64,000 nucleotides of DNA from Ignelater luminosus (Eukaryota; Arthropoda; Insecta; Coleoptera; Elateridae). Both the position numbers and the translations under genes were made by a program. Shown in pieces: positions 12,074 to 23,128 of the stretch (within the stretch, counting starts at the first letter, position 1; each line of letters begins with the position of its first letter). The notes beneath the pieces were generated by a model, which was given only the letters and a program-made list of their open reading frames with translations, did not search any database and was not told the DNA's origin. The stretch lies in the NCBI GenBank assembly GCA_011009095.1, contig VTPC01000493.1:62001-126000 (forward strand), written 5' to 3'.

Positions 12074-13630
12074 ATGGCTTGCTACTGGTTAAATCAATCT
12101 GAAACAACAATTAATATTCCAGAAGTCGAAGAAATCTGTGCTGTAACATATTATAAGATCGAAATAAATATAGCAGGAGTGCGTTGGATAGTATCGCACC
12201 GTTATAATGATTTTTATGAACTGCATAATGCACTTGTGGCTGATCATGGAGTAGCAAAAGAAATCTTACCACCAAAAAAAGTAATTCGCAATAAGAGTCC
12301 CAGCTTTATAGAAGAAAGAAGAAAAAAATTAGAAACATATTTAAGAAATGTCTTGAATTATTTAAAGCGAACAATGCCTAGAATATTTGTTGAATTTCTG
12401 GATTTTCATAAATGTGATATATATTTTATGTTACAAAGTTTAGCATTCCAATTTTATTTTGAAGCTGATACTATTCTGTCGTCTTCAAAAAGTTTTACTT
12501 TTAATCCTTTGCAGGTATATTGACAGAACATATTAAGGTGTCACTGTAATTAAGCATTAATGATTTTTAGCTACACGCAGTTAGTGAATGTTTTCGAAAA
12601 CCCTTTCCAACTGTGGAACAAAATGATAGACGTTATGATCTAAGCCATGTTTTAGACTTTTGTTCTCAGTTGAATCATTTATGTATAAACGGATCAATAA
12701 CTAAAATTGCAAATAGTAACATTGTACCAAATAGTCTTAGTTTTGAGCTTTCATCATTTAAGGTGCGTTAATAATAAATGTTTTTTATTTCTACATTAAT
12801 TTGTACTTTTAAATGTTTTAGTCACTGCAATTTCTGGAAATCAAAAATGTGAGTTTTGATAATGTATATTCAGTGGGTAACCTAAGGAATACTTTAATAA
12901 AATTATGTGTGCATAAAACGTATATTACCAGTATTTCTCAGATATTACAGTGTGATGTTTTGCATAAAACAGTAGTTGAGGATAATCAGGTATAGTATAC
13001 AACAGAAAGAGAATAAATATAATTATATTTTTATTATTCCTGTTTTAGATCTGGTCTGCAATTACCGAAATGGATTTTAGTAATAATAATCTTACCGAAA
13101 TAGATGACTCAGTAAAATTAGTGCCTAATGTTAAAGTATTGTCTTTAAATCAAAATAAGATTTCAAGCATCTCAAATCTATCATCATTAACTGAACTAAC
13201 TCATTTAAGTATTTCAGATAATTTAATAAGTATATGTGATAATTTACATACAAAATTAGGAAATGTATTGTCTTTAAATCTGTCGCAAAATAATATATCT
13301 AGTTTACATGGTTTTTCAAAATTATACTCTTTAGAAAGTTTAGATGTTAGCTCGAATAAAATATGTGATGTTGAAGAAATATCTTGTATAGGTGATTTAC
13401 CTTGTTTAGAAAATTTAATTCTCACTGGCAATTCTGTGGCAACCACTGTTGATTATCGTGTTAAAGTACTGGAAAATTTTGGGGAAAGAGCAAAAGAGAT
13501 TTGTTTAGATAATGAAAAACCTTCGCAACCAGAATTAGATAAAGTGTCAATTTTAAGAGCTTTAAGAATTGTCAAAGAAGGTAAAACACCTACCTTTAAT
13601 AATAACAGCTTTTCTAATTCATTCACGTAG
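12074..13630 (+). CDS. NISCH: Nischarin homologue: PX domain plus leucine-rich repeats, complete, four coding exons
   Basis: Exons are 12074-12514, 12571-12762, 12822-12989 and 13049-13630, all with GT-AG borders and phase-0 junctions, giving about 460 residues. Residues ~10-125 form a PX (phosphoinositide-binding) domain: the R-Y-x-x-F box at R43-F47, LPPKK at 65-69 (proline turn) and FIEERRKKLETYL from 78. Residues ~270-420 hold leucine-rich repeats with the SDS22-like L-x-x-L-x-L-x-x-N-x-I pattern (VLSLNQNKISSI, HLSISDNLISI, SLNLSQNNISSL, SLDVSSNKI), closed by a capping segment (LENLILTGNSVA...DYRVKVL). Nischarin binds endosomal phosphoinositides, integrin alpha5 and Rac/PAK in vertebrates, on endosomes. 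This protein ends soon after the LRR cap, so it lacks the long C-terminal region of vertebrate nischarin (~1500 aa). Introns two to four are 56-59 bp. Confidence 0.88.
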
Positions 13631-13775
13631 CAACTGTAATAATACCCATATTTTTCTATAAAGTACATACATTATTGTAATTTGGAGATTTATTGAATAT
13701 TTATTAATATAATAAATTTATATTTGTTACATGTTGTTTGTGTGCTTTGTTCCGAATAAAATTGAGATTCACTTT
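13631..13775 (+). other. Nischarin 3' UTR and polyadenylation signal
   Basis: A short AT-rich tail follows the TAG stop. AATAAA occurs at about 13710 (atataataaattt) and 13756 (ccgaataaaattg), with T/G-rich sequence (tgttacatgttgtttgtgtgctttg) between them. Either could serve, giving a 3' UTR of about 80-130 nt. Confidence 0.45.
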
Positions 13776-14690
13776 TCACGCACCATTAATATTTACTCTG
13801 AACAGGTTAGAACAGAAAAATTAAATAGTAAACTGTAATTTTTATTAGGACTTTTTGAATTCTGATTACGAAATTTATTTTGGGTAACTATGTATCAAAC
13901 GATTCATAAGATGTTGAAAAACAAAAGTAATGGTATGACAATGTAAGTACAACACTAACACCTTTTGTAAAAAAAAAGTCAAGCACACAGTAATAGAAGT
14001 TCGTTAAGAAATTGTATCAGCAGGGCGTGTTTGGTGTGTATATTGATTTCAGTACCATCTATTATTTAATTGTATTAAACCTATTCGTTTCTTTATTTAA
14101 AAAAAACTATTATGTTTGATCTTTGTAATTTCGTGCAGCAACTTTTCCTCAGGTATTAAATGTTTTAACTTGTATGTGAGTTAGAAACAATTCTTTCAGT
14201 AGTATTTAGAATAATTAAATCTATTCTCGATCTAATTTATCTTCCAAACATTCTCATTGGTGGTGAAACATTGTTATATTATGAAGCATGAGGTCTCTTT
14301 CTGTATTACAAAAGGATCTATAAAACTCTGCTTCTAGTATTGAATTTACCCAATTCTTTACTTGTAATGTTTTCTTTATGGTTTGTACAAAACACATTCC
14401 AAGGCTGTTAGTTTATGTACAATCTCATTCACTTTTAAAAAATTTTCAAATTTATAGGACCGGATCATCGTCCATTACCTTGGTATCCTGTATCTCAAAG
14501 GTAGCAAAAGTATATATATATGTAGTATACTATATATATATAGTATACTACATCTGCTTATTCTACATTGTTTAATAAGATGGTTATCATCAAGGCCCAG
14601 ATTTTGACCTATAAATGCCTTTAAAATGACCTCAAGTTCTTAAAAAGTGTAAATTTTATGACTTCTAGTAGTAAGAGATTTGACATCACT
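13776..14690. other. Intergenic DNA with a perfect palindrome
   Basis: AT-rich, with no recognised gene. It contains a perfect 34-bp palindrome at 14520-14553 (half-site ATGTAGTATACTATATA), extended on the left by a (TA)5 run. Confidence 0.5.
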
Positions 14691-15730
14691 TTGGCATCTA
14701 TTTAGTGGGAGTAAGTTCCTCACGAATTTCAAAACCATTTAATGCTTCATTTGTCAATTCCTTAAAAATGGTACATGATGTTTTATATCCTGTAGGTATT
14801 CTTTTCAAGAAAGTTTTTAACCTTATTTAATACCTCCCCCTCCCCACATTTTTCAAATTGGCTTCCAAAGTTTTAACTAAATTAGCGAATTCTGGAGAGA
14901 CCCTTTTTTCCTGCAGATGTGTAATTATTTCCGACAAAGAACTAAAATTGCTTTTTATTTAAGCTAACCTCCCTTGCATTTCTCTGTCGGAAAATAGTTC
15001 CTGTGCAGACTGAATCGCCTTTGCATCTCCTGCTTTCAATGAATGCACAACTAACTTTATCATTTTAGAATAATCACAGTAGTAAACGCAAGAATCAATC
15101 CAGGTACCCCATCGCGTAATTACAGGTTCTGTTCTGGAGTTTGCAATTTAAATAGTTCTCTATGAGCAAGAGCCTTAATAAAAAATCTTTGTATTTATAT
15201 GAGGACATTGACTTGTGGAAAATGTCTCTTACGTCCTCTGCTACTCAATATAAAGCATGGGCTAAACAAGTAACATGCACAATCTTTTAATACAATGATT
15301 TTATTGCCTATCGTTTACAAAAAGTAGAACATTATTGCGGTATATTCTTTCCAGCCACAACAGAAACATGGACTTACCAAACAGTCTACAAATTGTAGAA
15401 TGATTAACGGACTCTAAAACTTTAGTTGTCAGTAAAAATACTTGACTGATACATTCACTTCTAATGATCCCAAATGTTACATTAGCTACATAATGATTTT
15501 CAATATCATTTGTTTCGCCTACGGAAACAAACATTTTTTTCCACGTAGTTTTTCCCGCATTTTGTCTAATGTACTGTCGTACCACTGGAATAAATAATTT
15601 TTTCTCAAGGTGGATTCGTCTAGAATGGAATCATCCATGAAGTTTTTGAATTTGATGTTTATCTTCCAAAGTGGAATGTTTGCAGAAACAAAGGCTTCAC
15701 GTAAACCTCTGTAAGATTTAGAATACTTAC
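14690..15730 (-). pseudogene. hAT-family transposase remnant (CGGBP1-associated type)
   Basis: Reading the minus strand from right to left gives, in order and in more than one frame, AFVSANIPLWKI, ILDESTLRKNY, ETNDIENHYVANV, FLLTTKVLESVNHSTI, NNVLLFVNDR, VHVTCLAHAL, ITRWGTWIDSCVYY and a Leu-rich tail (FSSLSEIITHLQEKRVSPEF). This is the conserved order of the hAT-like DDE proteins abundant in aphids and other insects (AFVSANIPL, DESTLRKNY, DETTDVEGRYVANV, ...HVTCLAHGLHR, ITRWGTWL). Several frameshifts and stops separate the blocks. The N-terminal zinc finger and the terminal repeats were not found, so the element is truncated or too decayed to delimit. Confidence in the family is high. The borders are approximate. 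Confidence 0.8.
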
Positions 15731-16129
15731 TGTTTAGCTATACTGCTGGATATACATGCACTTGATGTAAATATGATAGGGTAGTAAAATTGATAACTTT
15801 TTGAAAATCAATTTATGGTTATCTTGGTCTTATTTCAAAGTGTTATTTCAGATATTTCACATATTTATTTGTGTGAAACGAACTTCATAAACTTCCAAAT
15901 AAGGATTTGCATTGACTACTCTTAGCTGGTAAATTTTTGAGTTGTTTTGAATTATGGGGTGTCGCTTACACTATCCAAGTAAAGATTAAAATGCCAACGC
16001 ACTATATTTCTGAACTTGCTATTAACTGCAACTTTAGAACGAAATAGGAAAAATCACTACACTATTAGTTCTATTCGTTCCTTCTACGTTGAAGTTATTT
16101 TGGCTTAGCGGTATTTAATACTAGTTGAA

Positions 16130-17620
16130 CTTTTCACAATTTGTTCGGCCAATCTGTCGATATTCTTGACTCAACACGTAATGGATTGCTAATATATTTA
16201 ATGAGTTACAATCTGCGATTAATGTGAATAGCAACCCTAAAAAGTAAACTCGAAAATGTTTTAAAGCCTTAACTATCGCCAAGGTTTCGAGTTCGAAAGA
16301 GTGATAAGCACCTTCTTCGGGAATAACTTTTTGACCAAAATACCCGATCGATCAGAAAGTGTTGTTGCGATTTTGCATCAAAATTTCCCCAAAACTCCAA
16401 TGTGAAGCTAAGTTTCCAATTCGTGACCAAATATGGATAAAACTGGTCTATGTTAGAACATTAATTATAAACTTACGCATTTTTTCGCATTCAGGCGACC
16501 AATCGAATGGAACATTGTTTTTTTTGTTAAATTAGTAATACAAGCAGCTTTGGTGGAAAAACTTGGGATAAATTTTCTAAGATAACTAGCTAGGCTAATA
16601 AACTGTCTGGCCTGCTTGATGTTCGTTGCGATCGGCCGAAATCTTATAGCCCAAGTAAATTATTTTATTCATTGAAAATAGGCATTTGAATAAGTTGAGC
16701 GAAAACCCGCCCGTAAAAACGCGCATACGTTCTCCATTCCTTCGGATATTGTACTGGACGGTATTATAATGTTATCCAAACAGACCAATCATATTTCAAA
16801 CTGTCCAATGCTGCATTTATAGACCTTTGGAAAACGCGGGGGGCGTTGGCAAGGCCAAACTACAGTTTTAAGTGTACGGCAGTAACGAAAGTCGTTTTAG
16901 CAATAAAATTTTTGATTTAGAAAATCATTCGTAAAGAAGATGCTGCCCCNNNNNNNNNNNNNNNNNNNNNNNNNNNNNNNNNNNNNNNNNNNNNNNNNNN
17001 NNNNNNNNNNNNNNNNNNNNNNNNNNNNNNNNNNNNNNNNNNNNNNNNNATAAAATTTTTGATTTAGAAAATCATTCGTAAAGAAGATGCTGCCCCACTT
17101 TTCCACAAGAAAAGCAAGTTTTATACGAACTTGACGGTCTTTTTCGTAAAGATTTATAGTCCGGGGCTACTTTCAACATTGAACACATAATTAGCCTACA
17201 ATGCAATTAAACCCTTAAGTGTAATTGAAAAAAGAGATAAGTTCAATCAAATCTGTATCTGACCAGTCAGAACGTAAAGATCTTAATTTAGCATATTCAA
17301 CGTACCTACCCCAAGTTTCTTCTTTCGCTTTCCAGGCAAAAACCACCGTTTGGCAGATTCCAAAAGAAACTCTACTTACAGTTTTGTGATTCCACCATCA
17401 AAATTCTCTTTTATAACCTTCAATTTTAACGAACCATTCGTTTGCGTTGTCCGTATTTTGAAGTGTACGGCGTTGTAAATCGGCTAACACGGCAGCAATC
17501 GCTTCCAAAGATTGCGAAATATCAATAGGTGTCTCTAGCACAAAACCACTACAACTAACACTGTTATCACGATAATTATCACTCGGAGTAATCATGATAA
17601 TCTGGAGGTATCCCTCTTCT
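16130..17620 (-). mobile_element. Fossil Ty3/gypsy-like LTR retroelement, internal region only
   Basis: Minus-strand fragments resemble, in the order expected for a gypsy element, part of a gag-like segment (about 17400-17595), reverse transcriptase (about 16550-16900) and RNase H (about 16160-16330). It is clearly broken, with several breaks, and is interrupted by an assembly gap. I found no convincing long terminal repeats, so the limits are approximate. It looks old. Confidence 0.65.
16950..17049. other. Assembly gap (100 N) with duplicated flanks
   Basis: The 47 bases before the gap (16903-16949) and the 47 bases after it (17050-17096) are identical (ataaaatttttgattt ... gatgctgcccc). 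This is the usual sign of two overlapping contig ends scaffolded with a default 100-N gap instead of merged. The real distance may be zero or slightly negative. Confidence 0.9.
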
Positions 17621-20040
17621 GATGTAAGATTTTATGAAAATAATGTATTTTTATTGAAATAGAAACTAAATTTAAAGGGATGTCTCCAGTACCTAGTCAA
17701 AGACCAGACTGACTCATCAGACCATTTTACCCTTCGGTCCCGTCATTGTAATCGCTTTCTTTGTCATTGAATACCAGGAAAGGACCAACACGGCTGTTAC
17801 CAATATTTGTTACCAAATCCTCAAATAACATCGTAAATTTAACCTTTAAGAGAATACTTGAAATTAAATCGAACATGTCGATGCATTTTGTCTAAGTAGT
17901 AATCGAAAAGGCTTTGTTTTGTTGGCATTATGTATAGCTCAGCTCGTACGTATTAGGCTTAGTTTTCTTGATATTCTAAGCACCCACGATTAACACAAAA
18001 CTTGAACTTCTCTGATCGAACACTTGTTAGCGACCCTTTTACAGTAACAAAATTGGTTAAGAGGCATTTCAGGTGGTACACGTACACTGTGCATGAAGAA
18101 GCTTTTAAACAAAATAGGTTGAACTGTATACAATACTGTAATCTTTTTTACATACAATTTTTAAACAAGAACCTTTTAAAATGACCAAGTCCTTTTCTTA
18201 AAAGATTACTATCTTAATAATAGACAGCTCTCAACTTTAATCTCTTATACATGTATATTTAGAAAATTGTTAAAAGCAATTACTAGGAAAACCCCTAAAG
18301 GGATACCTACTGAGTTGGATAAGTAACTGATATACAGGGTGTTTTCAAACTTGGGGAATTTTTTTAAACAGGTGCTCATTCGTATTGTAATAGACCCATA
18401 TTAACGTAAAAATACTAGAAATAAATTCCAGCTGTTCTCATAATACCTATTTGTTCCAAATTTTAAACTAGAAAATTAATACAATATAGAAATAAATTAA
18501 ACTTCCAACAAATTAAAATACTTTATATCGAAAGTATTTAGTTCTGAACGGGATTAAAATCAAATTAAATTAAAAAAAATCTTGAATATTGAAAATTCTA
18601 TGTTTTAAATACCTACATTGTTTATCCAGCGTAAAGACTACGCTGGCTTATCATTCAAGTCTTAAAAATCAACATTATATACACAGAAACCAATAATAAA
18701 GAGCATAACTTATTAACAAATTACCAAACAGCCAAAAATTTCCAAAAAATGACCTATAAATTTTACATTTTTGAAATCAGGAGATCATGAATAGAATTTA
18801 TATATTTACAGTCAACATATACAACATAAGAAAAAAAAGATGTCATGTCATCAATATCCGGGCTTTGATTATCACCATAACCTGAAACATTTAATTGTCT
18901 TTGCAGACTGTTTTGGTTTTGACTTAGATATTGGTTTGAAATTTTTAAAAGTTTGTACTGTACTAATATCGGATTTATTTTGCAATTGTAAGATATCTTT
19001 GACTGATATTTCTATATCAGCTGCTATATACAGGGTGAGTTTTTTTAGATGTTTAGTATGGGGATCTCGGAAACTAGCGGAGATAGAGAGACGATTAAAT
19101 GGGGAAAGAATTGCAGTTTTACGAGCTCAATTTAATAAGCTTTTTGTTTTTTGGAAAAAATGCATGGCTAACTAGATATCTTGCAAAAACAATTTTCTTG
19201 TTATTTTGTTCGGTGCCTATGGCTCTGTTATTATCGACTTCAGAAAAAATGTGTAAAGGAAAAAGTTGCAGGTAATTATGTGCTAATAATACAGTCTAAC
19301 CGAATTTTTTATTTAAGCTGTAATGTTTGAGTTATGACACAAGTTTATGTTTTTTCTAATGGAAACCATAGTCGGCCATGACTTTATAAAAAAAGGCCCT
19401 TTTTCAACGATTCTAACGATATACCACTTGACATAGTTATTTTTATAAATAAATAAATTATGACCTTTTTTTTCTTTTCATTTTCGAACTGTTCAAGTAG
19501 TAGGCTATGGAAACAATTGATAAATGCACATTCAAGCAAGTTATTAATACTTTTTAATTTCGAAATTATAAACGTAAATATTTTAGTGTGAAATATTTAT
19601 TCGTTGGACTTACAATTTTAAATAAAAATAATTCACTATTGCAAGATTTCACAATTCTCGAGTTTGAATGGGAGATTAAGTCTTTAAGCTTGCTTCAAGA
19701 AGACCACCGCCAAATAATACCACGTGCATTAAAGTCATCAAGATTGCAGAGTCTTCTAAAGATACACAAACTCGATTTGGTTAGATACCTCGCTGATATT
19801 CTGGAGGAAAAAAACGTTTTCACAAATCCTGAATTCTTCACTTTTTGTTCAACTTATGTCCGACCTTGCCTTTGAATCGGGACCGCTCCCCTCACTAAAG
19901 TTCCTCTGCCCAATTACAATTAGCTTAACTTAATCATTTTCTATTTTATGTGACTTATACATATTTGTAATACAGTTTTGACTTTGGTAGGAAATTGTAT
20001 TTGATCGCTATAGTTTGATGCAGTATTTTTGGAATACTAT
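17620..20040. other. Non-coding DNA with two TA-CAGGGTG transposon-type ends
   Basis: No coding gene is recognised. The motif tatacagggtg occurs at about 18332 (followed by ttttcaaacttggggaat) and about 19025 (followed by agtttttttagatgttta), in the same orientation. These look like ends of MITEs or Tc1/mariner derivatives, but I could not pair either with an inverted partner. A 95-codon frame at 19588-19875 (+) has no recognisable domain. Confidence 0.4.
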
Positions 20041-20340
20041 CTATCTATGCATTTATTTCTAAGCTGTTCCTTAACTTTTCGATCTTCCCCTATTCTAGCT
20101 TTCCGGATTCCTAAGTATTTATACATTTCTCCTTCCTCCATCCCGTTTATGACTGTACCGTCTTCTAATGTACAGTCTACTCTTACCAGTTTGCCTTGGT
20201 GAGTGCTATTGTATTTTATGGTGTATCCGTTATTTGTTTTATTGAACAGGTTAGATAGAATTTCAATTTTTACTGCAAACTAGAATTTTTTGTGTGTTTG
20301 GTTCATTATATCTGGTAATATTTTCGTATCCCAAAAATCC
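20040..20340 (-). mobile_element. R2-like non-LTR retrotransposon fragment (post-catalytic RT region)
   Basis: The minus strand reads GKLVRVDCTLEDGTVINGM, then EEGEMYKYLGIRKARIGED and KVKEQLRNKC. The E-x-x-x-Y-K-Y-L-G-I block follows the catalytic box in R2-like and related reverse transcriptases. A second, different copy of this block lies at about 21960, so this is a separate insertion or a rearranged piece. Confidence 0.65.
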
Positions 20341-22760
20341 AATATCCTTATAACTTTCGTTTTCAGTAACTATACTGGGCACATGTGAATAGTACGGTTT
20401 GTTCTCCGTTACCAATTCCAACTTCTGACATATTGCTTGACGTAGAACCTTAGCTACTTCATTGTGCCTTTTCTTGTATTCTCTCGGCGCCAGATAACCC
20501 CAGGCGTTTATGAGGTGGTGGATTGTTTCAGGTTTCTGGTTACATAACCTGACTTTACATTCTCTATGGTCTTACTTAGCATATTTCTTTGATAAACGCG
20601 TGTAGGTATCACTTGATCCCGAATTACATGAATACTGCCTTCAGTTTTGGCGAACAAAGCTGCTTTTGTTAAGTATGAAGTTGATGCTTCTTTATCAATG
20701 TTACGTTCTTCTAAAGCTTGCGCAAATTTTCCCTGTAGCGCATCCTGTTTCCATTGCTGTTGTAGCTCTGCTAGAGTTATTTCTTCTTGAATAAACTGAT
20801 CATTCGAAAGATTTAAAGCAGGTAATTATTGCCAACTTGCACTATGGCTTTATGTAGTGATAAGCTTTTATTTAATTTATTTATTTATCATTATTATTAT
20901 TTTGTTTGTTTTTATTATGTGTTAGGAGGATTGCAATGTCAATTGTCAACTCAACTCAACTCTGCTTTTTATTAAGCAGAACAATATCTGGTTTCTTATG
21001 ATTAACTGGATTGTCAGTAATGATAGAGCAGTCCCGGTAGAGTGGATTAATTTTGCTTTCGAGGACTGGCATAGGTAAGTATATATGTATAATGTAGTAT
21101 GTAAGACTTAACTAGGCTATATAACTCAGCAAACCTATTATAAACAATTCTATTCGATGGAGCTTCCTCGCCAAAAACCGCATTAAGCCGTTTGATGCAT
21201 TGTTTGGGTGTTAAGTTGCTTCGCAAATAGTAAAAAATCATTGCTCAAAAATGTTCCATTTTTCACAAAATTACTTTTTTCAAAGTGCTATGTAAACAGA
21301 ACTGGTTAGCTTAGGTACGAACTGTGAACTGAATTATAGGTTAGAAGTGACAAAATTTTCGAACTTGACAATGACAACGCTGACACTAGCGAAAGTACCC
21401 GATTACAGAAATTTCTCCAGCAAGTCTTGTGTTATTTAATCTTTCTCAGGATTAACCTAGAATTATTATACTTAAAGCCCAAAGTAAGTAAAAATTATGA
21501 GGTAAGTATTCTATTTTGAATTTACTTGCAAAGTATGCGTCGAGTTTTATATTATAATATAGCTGTTAAGAAAATATTTTACTGTGTTACAGGTGCTAAG
21601 TATTATGGCCTTCTGTATGACATATATGATGTTCTTGGATATCTTCTCTATTGCTTTTTGACAATGTTTCCAAGTTCAAGTCATTCTTTGCGAGATTAAG
21701 GAGAATATCTCGTATGTGAATTCATCACTACTAAATGCAGATTTGATTGCTGTGCTTTGTTTAGAAAACAATAATAGTTCTGTTTTTGTCTATCTTATGA
21801 TTCTAGAGTATGTTAAAAAATAGGGTCTGCAAAGGTGTTAATAGCTTTTATGTGGTTTTTAGTAGTTAGACTAGTCTTTGCCAAAAGTTTCTCAATATGA
21901 GCTGACAAACTTTATTCTAATTTGTGTATGTTCTATAAGCTTTGATTGCTGGACCCCTAAATATTTGTAAGCATCGTTTGGCAGTATACCTTTGGTGATG
22001 GATATTGTCTTACACTTTCAATTCCAAACTGCATGTTTACATCGTTAAAAAAACTTTCTGTTATTTCAATCAAGTGTTGCATTTGATTCTTTGTACTTTC
22101 AGTTTAATATCGTCCATAAACATTAAGTCCTTCGAAGCATGCTGTACTAAGGGCATCAACAAAACCAAAGGAGACTTAATGTGTTCCCCTGGAATATTCC
22201 CTTTCGTATATTTGTGTTAGTAATGACAATATTTTCAATATGTAATTACGTCTTCCACTTATAGAGTAGATTTTAACCATCCTTGCGACCGTTTTGCACA
22301 TCCCTTTTGTTCTATGGTAAGTATGTTGTTATCTATACTGTGCTTGCATATTTCTTCGACAAGACATGTTGTAATTAACTTATGGTATGTTGTTAAGCAT
22401 GTTATGGGTCTGTAATTTTCAGGGTTTTGCGTGCTTCCCCCTTTTGCAATTAAATAAGTAGCTTTCTGGAATAAGCATTCAGGGATGTTGGCAGAATGTC
22501 GTGTGAACTCGTTGATATTCTTGACTATAAGGGCGTGGGTTGCAGATAGTTCTTTCTACCAGTAGTTGTGCAGACTGTCTATTCCAGAACATTCCCAGTT
22601 GTGGTTCTTTCTTGTTACTTCAACTATTTCTTCAGTTGTTAGTTCTGTATTTTGCATTTGTTGTATTTCTTTCATACCTCATGCTATATACATTTGCAAA
22701 AATCAGTTGATCGTTTAACCTTCAGATTTACTAATGTCTTTACTCAGAGGCGTTTAAAAG
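20341..22760 (-). mobile_element. R2-like non-LTR retrotransposon, decayed, interrupted
   Basis: Read 5' to 3' on the minus strand: reverse-transcriptase segments from about 22760; the catalytic box FMDDIKL at about 22105; the NDAYKYLGVQQSKLIEH block at about 21960; an interruption of non-matching sequence (about 20880-21900) that includes a mariner fragment; then FIQEEITLAELQQQW, EASTSYLTKAALFAKTEGSI, a CRLCNQKPETIHHL zinc-knuckle-like motif at about 20530-20570 and the conserved KPYYSHVP block at about 20390. In R2-like elements a C-x-x-C...H motif lies between the RT and the endonuclease. Many frame breaks are present. This copy is dead. Confidence 0.65.
21050..21250 (-). pseudogene. Mariner-type transposase N-terminal fragment
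   Basis: The minus strand reads MIFYYLRSNLTPKQCIKRL then NAVFGEEAPSNRIVYNRFAE. This is the first helix-turn-helix of mariner transposases (family pattern: MIFYDFK-x-GL-x-x-x-x-C...FGDEAPS-x-x-T-V-x-R-W-F). Only about 45 residues remain, inserted within the R2-like remnant. Confidence 0.6.
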
Positions 22761-22815
22761 GGATTAACCCCACTGTAAAACATGGGATTAAGATTTCATG
22801 GAATTTGTTACATGT

Positions 22816-23090
22816 TATCGCATGAGCAAAAATATTTTAGATAAAGAATATATGGACGTATTTGAAAAACGTTTTTCTGAGTTGGAATTAAGGTAAAATT
22901 AAGCTGTCAAATTTCAGGCAAATATGGTTATGTGATTTAATTTGTTCTATAATTGAAAATTACAGCAATAGATCACTATAACAAATATCGAAAATATCGT
23001 TTTGCAAACACAAATCAACAAATAAATGCAATTACCTAATAAGGGCACATTCAATCACCTTTTATCTAAAATATTTTTGCTCATGCGATA
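22816..23090. repeat. 275-bp MITE-like element with perfect 30-bp inverted ends
   Basis: 22816-22845 (tatcgcatgagcaaaaatat...) and 23061-23090 are perfect inverted repeats of 30 bp. The interior is AT-rich and non-coding. It lies 38 bp to the left of the Tc1/mariner-type element. No clear target duplication was identified. Confidence 0.75.
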
Positions 23091-23128
23091 CATTTTCACA
23101 CCGATCAGGAACATACATACATAATATA

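Noticed and set aside
19588-19875. 95-codon open frame on the plus strand
   Set aside because: No domain or family signature, no splice or promoter context, and it lies between transposon remnants.
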